Below are positions 45,359 to 54,501 of a stretch of DNA of 64,000 nt, piece by piece (position 1 is the first letter of the stretch; the number at the start of each line of letters is the position of its first letter). The DNA comes from Leptospira sp. WS39.C2. GTDB lineage: Bacteria; Spirochaetota; Leptospiria; Leptospirales; Leptospiraceae. The stretch covers positions 496,001 to 560,000 of the forward strand of contig NZ_CP162142.1 in assembly GCF_040833965.1 (NCBI RefSeq), read 5' to 3'. A model generated the notes under the pieces. That model was not told where the DNA came from. It was given only the letters and a program-made list of their open reading frames with translations, and did no database searches. The position numbers were made by a program, and so were the translations under genes.

Positions 45359-47728
45359 AAGTAATTTAGCCCAATCATATAAGAATCGAATTTGTTCGTG
45401 TGATTCAATTGCACGTTCACTTCTCGATTCTCTCACTTTTTGTATCGCTGACTCGGTATCTAATTGATACTTCCAAATCAAATACGCACTAGCTATTGTT
45501 CCAGATCTACCAAGTCCACCTACACAATGGATGAGTACTTTTTGGTTATTAGAAAGAATGGAATCGATCCATTTCACTATTTCGTTCATTTGTTCGAAAC
45601 TTGGAACTTTTTGGTCTAAGATTGAAATTTGTTTTTGTTCGATACCGTATTTTGGAATTTCAGTTTTTAGCTCATTCACTCCGTATTGGTTATATTCCTG
45701 TTCTGTGATGAGACTTAGGATATGCGTGATTTTTTCTGTCTGAATGGTTTGAAGGTCATCTAATAAATTTCTTCCTCTGTCTTTTCTCCCTGGTAAAATT
45801 GTGAGACCAATGTTTGAAATTGGCTCATTCTTTCCGTTTTGTAATGGTTTTAAATAATCAATCCTTAATATTTTTGATTTTTGGATATAGGATTTGATTT
45901 TCTGTATTAGTTGTCCACTCGCGAATAAAGCCCATTTTTTTTGCCAATCATTACACTCATCAAAAGAAAGTGTATGCATCGCATAACGCAAAGCACCTAC
46001 ATGCATTTGGTATGGATCTCTATCTAATTTGACTAGACGTGGGTAATAAGATCTTAGTTTTGCGATGACTCTGTAGGCTTTTATTAATTTTTGATTCGTA
46101 AGTTCTTTCGGTGGATCAAAGGGGAGAGGGATTCCTAAGTCTTCTTGGTTGTGCAAAATTTTTGTTAGAGTCAGAGCTTCTTTCCATTCTGATTCCGATT
46201 CAATTTTGCAAAAAATGTACAAAATATCATTTTCTAGTTTTAATAAATCACGAATGATATGACCTCGGTGGGTATGGAAAAAATCGATCATCCAAACATT
46301 GTCTTGTGCATCAACAATGATATTGGCACCATTTAGATCTCCATGAACGAACGCTGTATTATGGGTAATTGCATTGTATTCTTTTAGTGTAGGGAGATCT
46401 TTTTCGTAAAAAGTGCAAGGATTATCTAATTCATACCCTGGGATGATGGTTATTGTATCTTTTGTTTCAATTCCACCTAATAATGATTCAATTCGAGTGC
46501 GAACTGATTTTGCATATTTGGATTGGAAATCGTAATATTCTAGTAAATTCAACTTTTCTGAGGATGTCGCTTCGAAAAGTCGACCAAGTTGTTCCCCAAA
46601 TACAATGTCGATAATACGATCAAGACCTGAGCCATCATCTGGCATCGATGCGTATATTTTTTGAAATGTTTTCACATTTCCATCTAACATAGCAGCGTAT
46701 CGGTATTTGATTGCCCCACGATCATAAAGTTCGCAAAAGTCGACGATTGAAGGAGCATTGTTACCTAATACTTCTTGGATCCTTTCAAATGAAGTCCTTT
46801 CTTTCGCAATCAAATCACGATTTCCAATTTTCACAACGCAAGGCACTTGTGAATGACCTAAGTGATCAATTGATTTGGATTTTAAAACAACATTCCCCGA
46901 AAATCCACCATCTAAAGTTTTAAATTCAACATCTTTACAATCCCGAAAAAGATAGAGTAAAATTTGTTTGTCAATATCTGAAATAGGGAATTTTGGATCT
47001 AACTTCAGTTTGTCACTTGAGATTCTTGCATTTGTCGAAATCCGTTTATTTAAATTTGGTTGATCACCAGTTAAAAATTCGGTAAAGGCTCCAATCGACG
47101 AAAATACTTTTACGCCTAATATTTGTTTGAGTTGGTCTAATGCTATAAAATGCATGGATAATGAGGAACTTGCAGTGAGTGCAGAACAAACTGCTATTTC
47201 AAATTCGGGGTATCTTGTTTTTAAGTCATAACATAAAAATGTCACTTTGGCTTCTGTCCAAACACCAGCGATTCCTACTTTTATAGGTTTTCCTTTATAA
47301 GGTTGTAAAACAGATTCTAAATTTGTATCAACAAAGTCATTTAAGCCTGAAGCATTGATGATCTCTGCTCGATTTGGATCCATCTGGATCCAATGTTGAA
47401 ACACAAATTCAGCACCCTTGGTATCTTTGATACAATGATGACCAAAATGAATCAAATGGTCTTCTTGTGATTTTGAATTGGGGTCATGCCAGTCACGGAT
47501 ATGGATTAACTTCAAATTTTTTTGATTTGCTTCGTATGCCCAATCCATTAGAGAGAATACAGGTCCATCTTCTACCATTTCTCCTAACAATCGATTCGCT
47601 TCTGCATACCCAATGTGTAATGAATTGGGGAGTGGATCATATTTATCCAATAGGGAAGTAAAATCATTTTGTAAACATTGTGTGAATAAGATGGCAGATT
47701 CTGAATTCATGAACAAAAGGATTGACAT
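45350..47728 (-). CDS. Three-domain protein: isochorismatase-like, APH-like kinase, CDKN3-like phosphatase
   Basis: A 792-residue protein in three parts. Residues 8-225 have the cysteine-hydrolase (isochorismatase) fold, but the catalytic Asp of the V-I-D-x-Q motif is Cys18 and the catalytic Cys position in GVWTEAKV is Lys161, so this part is probably inactive. Residues about 265-600 resemble APH-type phosphotransferases: Lys300 in VVKIG, HGDLNGANI (462-470) and IDFFHTHRGH (481-490). Residues about 638-792 look like a CDKN3/KAP-type dual-specificity phosphatase: IGLTILPG, Asp705, and HCVGGLGRSG with Cys735 and Arg741. The start may be ATG 47710. Kinase and phosphatase in one chain suggest a switch; the substrate is unknown. 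Confidence 0.85.
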   Translation of the reverse strand: MSILLFMNSESAILFTQCLQNDFTSLLDKYDPLPNSLHIGYAEANRLLGEMVEDGPVFSLMDWAYEANQKNLKLIHIRDWHDPNSKSQEDHLIHFGHHCIKDTKGAEFVFQHWIQMDPNRAEIINASGLNDFVDTNLESVLQPYKGKPIKVGIAGVWTEAKVTFLCYDLKTRYPEFEIAVCSALTASSSLSMHFIALDQLKQILGVKVFSSIGAFTEFLTGDQPNLNKRISTNARISSDKLKLDPKFPISDIDKQILLYLFRDCKDVEFKTLDGGFSGNVVLKSKSIDHLGHSQVPCVVKIGNRDLIAKERTSFERIQEVLGNNAPSIVDFCELYDRGAIKYRYAAMLDGNVKTFQKIYASMPDDGSGLDRIIDIVFGEQLGRLFEATSSEKLNLLEYYDFQSKYAKSVRTRIESLLGGIETKDTITIIPGYELDNPCTFYEKDLPTLKEYNAITHNTAFVHGDLNGANIIVDAQDNVWMIDFFHTHRGHIIRDLLKLENDILYIFCKIESESEWKEALTLTKILHNQEDLGIPLPFDPPKELTNQKLIKAYRVIAKLRSYYPRLVKLDRDPYQMHVGALRYAMHTLSFDECNDWQKKWALFASGQLIQKIKSYIQKSKILRIDYLKPLQNGKNEPISNIGLTILPGRKDRGRNLLDDLQTIQTEKITHILSLITEQEYNQYGVNELKTEIPKYGIEQKQISILDQKVPSFEQMNEIVKWIDSILSNNQKVLIHCVGGLGRSGTIASAYLIWKYQLDTESAIQKVRESRSERAIESHEQIRFLYDWAKLLLS

Positions 47729-47749
47729 ACTTCAAAATAAATCGAGAAT
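47722..47749 (+). promoter_or_regulatory. Possible sigma-70 promoter of the SFPD-repeat gene
   Basis: A perfect TTGACA (47722-47727) is followed after 16 bases by GAGAAT (47744-47749), which matches the -10 consensus at four of six positions. The start codon is 26 bases downstream with a GGAGGGG site between. It overlaps the start region of the divergent gene. Confidence 0.45.
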
Positions 47750-47774
47750 TTATTTCTTAAATTTTGGAGGGGAT

Positions 47775-48089
47775 ATGAAACTTGTTTTGGTATTATTACT
47801 AGGTGTTGTGATGACTTTTGGAATTACTGCAGGTGAAGTTGGATCCGATTGTACATTCAAAGGAAAAAAATTAGCAGGTAAAGTGCAGTTTGTGACAAGT
47901 TTTCCAGACTTTAAGGTACAAATCGTGGACAGTTTTCCCGACCTAAAGGTAAAAAAGGTAACTAGTTTTCCATCCGACTGCGGCCAGTGGCAAGAGGTAA
48001 CATCTTTCCCAGATTTTAAAGTCCAAATCGTAACCAGTTTCCCTGACTTCAAAGTGAAATATGTGGATTCATTTCCTGGAGTACCGTAA
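47775..48089 (+). CDS. Small secreted SFPD-repeat protein (104 aa)
   Basis: The ATG at 47775 follows GGAGGGG and gives a signal peptide (KLVLVLLLGVVMTFGITAG). The mature part is five and a half copies of an 11-residue unit of the form V-[TD]-S-F-P-D-x-K-V-x-x; the third copy is altered and holds Cys (SDCGQWQE), and another Cys is near the N terminus (SDCTFKG). Alternating in/out residues fit a small beta solenoid or stacked hairpins, with a possible disulphide. Repeat copies differ at synonymous sites, so the repeats are old and selected at protein level. The 3' end overlaps the convergent LtaS-like gene by 21 bases. I cannot name the family. Confidence 0.78.
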   Translation: MKLVLVLLLGVVMTFGITAGEVGSDCTFKGKKLAGKVQFVTSFPDFKVQIVDSFPDLKVKKVTSFPSDCGQWQEVTSFPDFKVQIVTSFPDFKVKYVDSFPGVP

Positions 48090-50069
48090 ACTCCCTTCTA
48101 ACGGATAAACAGAATTTCGGTTCATCAAGTCCAAAGACAAATTAAAGAAAGCTTTTGCTTTTAAGGTTTGTTTCGTACAATTTGTTCGGTTTGGATTACA
48201 GACTGGATCTTCTGCATAAGGGGGCACCATTTGAAAGATAAATTGGGTGTCTCCATCTACACTTTGGTAAAGGATTTTTTCTTCATCGATCCAACCACAT
48301 GCACTTCCATAGGCAAAATATGTACTTCCTGACTTTACATTGGGTGCGAGGAGATTTTTTCCAAATCCTGAAAAATATGTTTTTTTACCAATCACTCCTA
48401 AGATGGTAGGTAATACATCCAGCTGAGATGCGATTCTTTCATCTAACTTAGGTTTAATGTACTTTGGCGCATATAATAAAAATGGAACCATACGATCCTC
48501 AAAATATGACAAATAGCGATGGTGGGTATGGTCACCAACAAATACAAATAAGGTATCTTCATAGTATTTTCTTTTTTGGATTTCCTTCATAAATACTTCT
48601 AAAGCCGCATCTGAATAATGGTATGTGTTTAAATAATCAAAGTCAGTGACACTTTGATCATATATTTCAAATTTTTTATCTGGAACTTTATAAGGATAAT
48701 GTGTTGTCATCGTAAGGATGGTCATTAGAAAAGGTTTGTTTCCTTTTTCGTAAGTATCCATGGTTTCAAGTGCTTTGGAGTACAGATGTTCATCATCATA
48801 CCCCCAGGCACCGATTTTGTATTTTCCATCTTTTCTAAAATCCTCTTTTCCTATCAAAGTTTTGAAACCAAAGTGAGGTAAAATCGTTGCTAAACTATCA
48901 AACTTTAAATCATCTCCTGTGATAAAACCTGTTTCGTAACCTAACTCTGAAAAAATATTTCCAATCGCTGAAAAGTTACTTAAGATTTGAGGTGTTCGAA
49001 TGGCTGTAAGGCCTGGTCTGTCTGGGATACTTGTTAATACTGAAAGTAATGCGTTACTCGTCCGGCCACCATTGGCATAAAATTTTTTAAAACTATGTCC
49101 TTTTTTCGCCAATTGGTTGTAATACGGCGTAACTTCTTTTCCTAAAAAATAACCATCCGACATTGGCCAAACAAATTTTCCAGTCCAAGATTCTTGGATC
49201 ACCAGGACAATGTTAGTAGGTTTTTTCCCTGGAGTTTCATTGATTTTTCGTAATAACGGAAAATCGGGATCATTTAAAAATACAGAACCTTGAAATTGAA
49301 TTTCCTCTTTTACTAACGAAAGCATATCTGTTTCACTCATTTTGAGATGTTTGGGTATGGATTGGCTTTTAAAATCATTGATTGTAGTATAAATTCCATT
49401 TAACGCAATTTGATTGATAAGTGCATCATCAGAAATGATTGCTTCACTTGCTCTTAGTGGTGATTCCTGAGGACCACCTCGAAGCCCTATGAAAAAAAAC
49501 AAAATCCATAGAATTGATTTAGAAAGAGTGTATCTTGTTGGTTCGGTTTCATTACCCTGGTAGCCAATCTTTTTTTTAAGATACCAATACCGAATACCCA
49601 TAACGTAAAGAAGGATTACTAGTATAAAGGATAGAATTTTGAAGGGTGCTTCTGACCATACGGAGCTGACCAAGACATCTAAATCACCTAAAAATACAAT
49701 TGCCTCGTATCCAATATGTTTATTTGCATTTTCAAAATACAATAAATCAACAAATAAATGTAATACGCAAAAAGGATAAAGAATAAGTGGTGTGATAGTC
49801 CATAAATTTTTTAAAAATTGATACCTTGATGCAAATTCCCAAATGGATAGAATATAAAAACCAACTAACGTTATCGAGATGGTAACTAAATCAAATCTAA
49901 ATCCTATTAGGAATGCTTTTAAGATTAATAAAGTATTGATGTTTTCAAGTCGGTAAGAATAAACTAAGAAAAATAAAAGTCGATGAAGGAATAAGGTTAA
50001 AAATCCAAAACTTATATAGGTTAAAAAAATACGGTCAGAAAATCTTGGTTTGAAAAACAACTTCACCAT
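48069..50069 (-). CDS. LtaS-like membrane sulfatase (phosphoglycerol transferase family)
   Basis: A 666-residue protein with about five N-terminal membrane helices (to about 200) and a periplasmic sulfatase-fold domain. IQESW provides the metal-binding Glu293, GGRTSNALLS the nucleophile Thr337, and FVGDHTHH late metal ligands. Relatives include lipoteichoic acid synthase, OpgB and phosphoethanolamine transferases. Spirochaetes make no lipoteichoic acid, so it probably modifies an envelope glycan or lipid. It stands alone on the minus strand, divergent from biotin carboxylase. Confidence 0.85.
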   Translation of the reverse strand: MVKLFFKPRFSDRIFLTYISFGFLTLFLHRLLFFLVYSYRLENINTLLILKAFLIGFRFDLVTISITLVGFYILSIWEFASRYQFLKNLWTITPLILYPFCVLHLFVDLLYFENANKHIGYEAIVFLGDLDVLVSSVWSEAPFKILSFILVILLYVMGIRYWYLKKKIGYQGNETEPTRYTLSKSILWILFFFIGLRGGPQESPLRASEAIISDDALINQIALNGIYTTINDFKSQSIPKHLKMSETDMLSLVKEEIQFQGSVFLNDPDFPLLRKINETPGKKPTNIVLVIQESWTGKFVWPMSDGYFLGKEVTPYYNQLAKKGHSFKKFYANGGRTSNALLSVLTSIPDRPGLTAIRTPQILSNFSAIGNIFSELGYETGFITGDDLKFDSLATILPHFGFKTLIGKEDFRKDGKYKIGAWGYDDEHLYSKALETMDTYEKGNKPFLMTILTMTTHYPYKVPDKKFEIYDQSVTDFDYLNTYHYSDAALEVFMKEIQKRKYYEDTLFVFVGDHTHHRYLSYFEDRMVPFLLYAPKYIKPKLDERIASQLDVLPTILGVIGKKTYFSGFGKNLLAPNVKSGSTYFAYGSACGWIDEEKILYQSVDGDTQFIFQMVPPYAEDPVCNPNRTNCTKQTLKAKAFFNLSLDLMNRNSVYPLEGSLRYSRK

Positions 50070-50163
50070 AAAAAAAGAATTTGTGAATCAACAAGTTGGT
50101 CAATTCACTTACGTTCTTTCTGTTGATTTATTTTCGCTATTCTTCAATTTTGATCCTACTCAC

Positions 50164-51600
50164 ATGAAGCCGATCCAAAAAATACTTATCGCCAATCGTG
50201 GTGAAATTGCTGTACGAGTCATTCGCACTGCTAAAAAAATGGGGATAAAGACAGTTGCAGTTTATTCTGATCCCGATTCTCAGAGTTTGTTCGTTTTAAG
50301 TGCCGATGAGGCTTATCCTTTGGGTGGGACAGATGCGCGTTCATCCTACTTAAATGTCGACAAAGTGATCGAAGCTTGCCTAACAACAGGAGCAGATGCA
50401 GTCCATCCTGGGTACGGATTTTTATCCGAAAATACCGTATTTGCCAAAAAATTAGAAGAACATGGTATTCGATTTATAGGTCCCAAACCACATTCTATTG
50501 AAGCAATGGGTGATAAGATCGGCTCACGCATATTAGTTGCTAAAAGTGGGGTACCAGTTGTCCCAGGGTATGAAGGTGAATCCCAAGAGATGGCTGTTTT
50601 TAAAAAAGAAGCAGAGAAAATTGGATACCCAGTGATGGCTAAGGCAAGTGCTGGTGGCGGTGGGAAAGGTATGAGGCGTATCAATTCCCCTGAAGAGTTA
50701 GAAGCGGGAATTTTATCTGCAAAAAGAGAAGCAATGTCTGCCTTTGGTGATGATCGTATCTTGTTAGAAAAATACATTGTGAATCCAAGGCATGTTGAGT
50801 TTCAGATTTTTGGGGATACAAAAGGAAACATCATCCACCTTCATGAAAGGGATTGTTCCTTACAAAGACGACATCAAAAAGTAGTAGAAGAAACACCTGC
50901 ACCCAATTTTTCTCCTGAACTAAAATTGAAAATGGCAAATGCCGCAGTTATGGCTGGAAAATCAGTACAATATGAAGGTGCTGGTACCGTAGAATTTATA
51001 TTAGGTGAGACGGGTGAGTTTTATTTTTTAGAAATGAACACACGTTTACAGGTAGAACATCCTGTCACCGAGATGACAACGGGTCTTGATCTTGTGGAAT
51101 GGCAAATCCGAGTCTGCCAAGGAGAACCACTTCCAATCCTACAACCACCACCTCAAAACGGACATGCAATCGAAGTGAGAATTTATGCAGAAGATCCAAA
51201 AGAGGGTTTTTTGCCGTCCATCGGAAAAATCCACCACTTATCTTTTCCCACAAGAGAAGACTTACGAATTGATTCCGGAGTTGTAACGGGTTCTGAAATC
51301 ACAATGTTTTATGATCCTATGATTGCAAAACTAATTGTTTGGGGAGAAGACCGGCAAACTGCCATTCAGCGACTCATCGAATATTTATCTGAAACAATTG
51401 TGTTTGGTCCAAAAACTAATTTACAATTTTTGCAAAAATTAGTTTCGACAGAGGACTTTTCGCAAGGAAAGGTCTCAACTCATTTTATAGCAGACAACGA
51501 AGTTGAACTATTAAAAGAAACAACAAAAGATGAACTCAAATTCGCATTAGCTGGTCTTTTTTTCTCTTCAACACAAACCATCGATCCATGGAAGGTATGA
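50164..51600 (+). CDS. Biotin carboxylase subunit of an acyl-CoA carboxylase
   Basis: The ATP-dependent enzyme that carboxylates biotin on the carrier protein. MKPIQKILIANRGEIAVRVI at 50164 is the standard N terminus, so the open frame from 50050 is discarded. KASAGGGGKGMR is the ATP-grasp glycine loop, MNTRLQVEHPVTE the active-site segment. The 478 residues are slightly longer than AccC (449). A separate carrier gene follows after nine bases. Partner choice (acetyl-CoA or methylcrotonyl-CoA carboxylase) is open; the MCC-type beta subunit is 36 kb away in this window. Confidence 0.93.
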   Translation: MKPIQKILIANRGEIAVRVIRTAKKMGIKTVAVYSDPDSQSLFVLSADEAYPLGGTDARSSYLNVDKVIEACLTTGADAVHPGYGFLSENTVFAKKLEEHGIRFIGPKPHSIEAMGDKIGSRILVAKSGVPVVPGYEGESQEMAVFKKEAEKIGYPVMAKASAGGGGKGMRRINSPEELEAGILSAKREAMSAFGDDRILLEKYIVNPRHVEFQIFGDTKGNIIHLHERDCSLQRRHQKVVEETPAPNFSPELKLKMANAAVMAGKSVQYEGAGTVEFILGETGEFYFLEMNTRLQVEHPVTEMTTGLDLVEWQIRVCQGEPLPILQPPPQNGHAIEVRIYAEDPKEGFLPSIGKIHHLSFPTREDLRIDSGVVTGSEITMFYDPMIAKLIVWGEDRQTAIQRLIEYLSETIVFGPKTNLQFLQKLVSTEDFSQGKVSTHFIADNEVELLKETTKDELKFALAGLFFSSTQTIDPWKV

Positions 51601-51609
51601 GGTATATTA

Positions 51610-52119
51610 ATGGATTTTTTATTTGAATCAAAATCAAAACCCACATCTGTTTATGTTAGTGGAAACCAAATCCGTGTTCGGATGGGAAATCAATATTATC
51701 AATTTGATGGAACTACACTTGTTGAAGGTTGGAAACAAAAAGACCAAAATTTGCCATCTGTCCAAATGAAGGATGGTTCTATTTTAAAATTTCTTAAAAT
51801 CAGAAATGAGATATTTTTCCATTGGAAAGGGGAAACATGGAATACAAAACTCACAGAAAGATCTTATGAGATAGCAGGGCAAACTTCACCTGAGATCAAA
51901 AGCCCAATGCCTGGAAAAGTAGTGCAAATTTCTACTTCGATCGGAAGCGAACACAGTGTAGGGGAAACATTGTTAATTTTGGAAGCAATGAAAATGGAAA
52001 ATGCCATCAAAGCACCTTACCCATGCCGTGTGGAAGAGATTCGAAAACAACAAGGGGAGCTTGTCCAACAAGATGAGGTCCTCCTCATTTTACACAGAAT
52101 CGAAGCGGAAAAAACATAA
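51610..52119 (+). CDS. Biotin carboxyl carrier protein
   Basis: A 169-residue carrier with a C-terminal biotinyl domain. ILEAMKMENAI contains the biotinylated Lys128, and KSPMPGKVVQI is the preceding loop. The N-terminal 90 residues are a beta-rich region unlike the Ala/Pro linker of AccB, resembling the linker (BT-like) domain of acyl-CoA carboxylase alpha chains. Together with the preceding gene it looks like a split version of a single alpha subunit. Confidence 0.92.
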   Translation: MDFLFESKSKPTSVYVSGNQIRVRMGNQYYQFDGTTLVEGWKQKDQNLPSVQMKDGSILKFLKIRNEIFFHWKGETWNTKLTERSYEIAGQTSPEIKSPMPGKVVQISTSIGSEHSVGETLLILEAMKMENAIKAPYPCRVEEIRKQQGELVQQDEVLLILHRIEAEKT

Positions 52120-52133
52120 TTTTCCGAATCTAT

Positions 52134-52164
52134 TTGACATATTTTTCAAATTTCCCACCATAAG
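52134..52164 (+). promoter_or_regulatory. Possible promoter of the Omp85-like gene
   Basis: TTGACA (52134-52139) is a perfect -35 box; the best -10 nearby is CATAAG (52159-52164) after a long 19-base spacer. It lies 28 bases before the ATG. Weak evidence, given mainly for the perfect -35. Confidence 0.35.
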
Positions 52165-52191
52165 GCAGTTTCTTTGGCGAATAGGTAGAGA

Positions 52192-53679
52192 ATGTACAAT
52201 TCTATTTTGAGAAGTTTTATACTTCTGTTATTTTTTTCCCTGGTTTCGGGTGTTTCTGCACAGGACAGACAACCTCGAACCGACCTTCCGTTTGAAATCT
52301 CTGAAAAAAAGAGATTGAGTGAACGTGACTTTAAGAATAAAAAAGAAGGTAGTTACTTCACTGGACTCCCTCTCATCAACTCGGATCCCAACGTAGGGAT
52401 CGGGTATGGCGCGAGAGTATTGTTTTTTTACAATGGGACTAGAACTTCCCCTTTGTTTGAATACACTCCGTACCGAGTGAGGATTTTTGCGCAGTATTTT
52501 AATACGACAAAAAGAGCACCTTACCACCAACTGAGTTTGGATGCGCCTTATATTTTTGACACCAAATGGCGATTACGTGCTGATTTGGTTTATGAACGAA
52601 ATCCAAACTCTTTATATTTTGGAATAGGGGAAGGAACACTCCAACCACTTTCGTACTTAGAACGAAACGATCCCAATGGTCGGATTCGTAGGAATGCACC
52701 TTTTTCTGACTATGAAGACAATTTGAGTTTCAGAAGGCCAGGAGACGCTGGAATTGGAGAAGCACCAATTGTCAGTGATAATAAGTTCAATCGATACGAT
52801 ATTGAGAATCCTAACTTCAGTACATCTGGGGAATATTCATTCTTTGGTGGAACACTTCGTACGGTCACTGGAGTTCGTTTGTCAAAACAAATCATCCGTA
52901 GATTTGATGGTGTGAACAATAATGCGTATTTAGGACCTGCTGACGGTATCCTTGGCCTTCTGGATGTAGATAGAACATTTGCTACTCCTCAAGGTGAGAC
53001 AAAACTGACTCGTGATGAGAAAGATGGAAAGGTACGTGGGATTAATGGTGGTTACACTAACACAATTCGTGCCGGTATCGTATATGACACCCGCGATTTT
53101 GAACCAGATCCGAACCGCGGTTTATTCTTAGAATACACTCACGAAAGGTCTACAAAAGCAATTGGATCAACTTCTGAGTTTAATAAAAACTTGGTCTCAG
53201 GACGTATTTTCTTAAGCCCTGTTACTTGGTTCACAAACAAACCTCCTGAACTTTTAGAAAAATTTGTTCTAGCTGCTCGTGGGACGATGGTTCAAACCAA
53301 CGGTGACGCTCCATTTTACGAATACCGTAATATGTGGGGAACGGAAGTGAACCAATCTGGTCTTGGTGGTAGAACTACAATTAGAGGTTACAAACAAGAT
53401 CGTTTTGTGGGCCAAACAATGGCTTATGCAAACTTTGAAATTCGTTGGAAATTTGCGGAAGCAGAGTTTGCTGGACAACATTTTGACTTTCAATTGGTTC
53501 CTTTTTATGATGTTGGACGTGTTTGGGACAGAACACAAGATGCTAATTTAAAGAACTACAAACATTCAAGGGGTATTGGTCTTAGAATTCCTTGGAACCA
53601 AGCAACTGTTATCTACTTTGATCATGCGATCTCAAGTGAAGATAGACAAACATTTATTAACTTTAACCATATATTCTAA
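52192..53679 (+). CDS. Omp85/BamA-like outer-membrane beta-barrel protein
   Basis: A signal peptide (about 1-23) is followed directly by a barrel without POTRA domains. GLGGRTTIRGYKQDRFVGQ is close to the Omp85-family L6 loop with its RG[FY] motif, and strands around YANFEIRWKFAEAEF, LVPFYDVGRVWD and the C-terminal INFNHIF (ending in Phe) match the C-terminal barrel. It probably belongs to the POTRA-less Omp85-like group found in several phyla. The DUF1566 lipoprotein follows after 16 bases. Confidence 0.85.
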   Translation: MYNSILRSFILLLFFSLVSGVSAQDRQPRTDLPFEISEKKRLSERDFKNKKEGSYFTGLPLINSDPNVGIGYGARVLFFYNGTRTSPLFEYTPYRVRIFAQYFNTTKRAPYHQLSLDAPYIFDTKWRLRADLVYERNPNSLYFGIGEGTLQPLSYLERNDPNGRIRRNAPFSDYEDNLSFRRPGDAGIGEAPIVSDNKFNRYDIENPNFSTSGEYSFFGGTLRTVTGVRLSKQIIRRFDGVNNNAYLGPADGILGLLDVDRTFATPQGETKLTRDEKDGKVRGINGGYTNTIRAGIVYDTRDFEPDPNRGLFLEYTHERSTKAIGSTSEFNKNLVSGRIFLSPVTWFTNKPPELLEKFVLAARGTMVQTNGDAPFYEYRNMWGTEVNQSGLGGRTTIRGYKQDRFVGQTMAYANFEIRWKFAEAEFAGQHFDFQLVPFYDVGRVWDRTQDANLKNYKHSRGIGLRIPWNQATVIYFDHAISSEDRQTFINFNHIF

Positions 53680-53695
53680 GGAGCTATTTAAAATT

Positions 53696-54379
53696 ATGAA
53701 AAAATTTCATTACTGTTTTGCTCTTTTGGCTTTGTTATTCTCCATCAACTGTGAAATGAAACCAGTAGACGATGTTTTTGGATTAAGCCCAGAAGAAACC
53801 AACCAACTATTTGCTGGACTCATTGCGAACCAAAGTTTGCGTGATAATGGAAATGGTACTGTCACAGACACGTTATCCAATTTGATTTGGCAAAAATGTT
53901 CACATGGTCAAGTATACCGCGCTGGAAATAACGATTGTTTGGGTGCACCACAAGGTTCTGTTTACAATCCATACGACTCGAATCGTGCGGGAGCAATCCA
54001 AGTTGCCTTTTGTGATTCTAAAACACATGCTTGCAATTCGATTCAATTTCCTCAGGTGATCCAAGGATTTTCTTCCATTTCGATCTTGGGAACGAGTGAA
54101 TTGTATGCTGCATGCCAAAATAGCAACTTTTTAGGTGCAACTTGGCGAGTTCCAACTCCCATTGAATACCAAAGGTTGGTTATCCCTGGTCGTGCTGCAA
54201 CTTTGCAATTTTTCCCATCGATTCAGGAAGAAGACTATTGGACTGCATGGTCAAACCAGGATGACTTACCTGGAGAAACAGCATTTGCCATTTCCTTTGA
54301 CCGCCAATCTTATGGAGTACAACGTTCTGTTGTCAAAACCCAACGGAATTATGTCCGTTGTGTCCGACAAGGGCCGTAA
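53696..54379 (+). CDS. DUF1566 (Lcl-like) lipoprotein
   Basis: The start is ATG 53696, 12 bases after AAGGAG; earlier in-frame codons overlap the barrel gene. LLFSINCEM suggests a lipobox with Cys19 lipidated. The DUF1566 domain is marked by NGNGTVTDTLSNLIWQKC, ATWRVPTPIEYQRLV and YVRCVRQGP, typical of Leptospira proteins and Legionella Lcl-type adhesins. Mature protein about 208 residues, probably at the cell surface. A strong terminator follows. Confidence 0.88.
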   Translation: MKKFHYCFALLALLFSINCEMKPVDDVFGLSPEETNQLFAGLIANQSLRDNGNGTVTDTLSNLIWQKCSHGQVYRAGNNDCLGAPQGSVYNPYDSNRAGAIQVAFCDSKTHACNSIQFPQVIQGFSSISILGTSELYAACQNSNFLGATWRVPTPIEYQRLVIPGRAATLQFFPSIQEEDYWTAWSNQDDLPGETAFAISFDRQSYGVQRSVVKTQRNYVRCVRQGP

Positions 54380-54397
54380 TCCATCTAATTTCCTTCC

Positions 54398-54426
54398 ACT
54401 CTCCTAATCCAATTAGGAGAGTTTTT
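54398..54426 (+). terminator. Intrinsic terminator of the Omp85-like/DUF1566 transcript
   Basis: An 11-bp perfect stem (ACTCTCCTAAT, 54398-54408; ATTAGGAGAGT, 54412-54422) with a three-base loop and five T residues, starting 19 bases after the stop. Confidence 0.92.
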
Positions 54427-54501
54427 GCTTTCCAAAATTTCATTTTCGTACTAATCTTTTCTTAATACAAACCGAAGTACCCATTAGGTGGTAAGGTTTC
54501 C

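Noticed and set aside
47885..48088. Tandem repeats as a possible CRISPR array
   Set aside because: Units are 33 bases, in frame, inside a gene with signal peptide, and lack unique spacers.
50050..50163. N-terminal extension of biotin carboxylase
   Set aside because: It overlaps the divergent LtaS-like start, and the family N terminus begins exactly at 50164.
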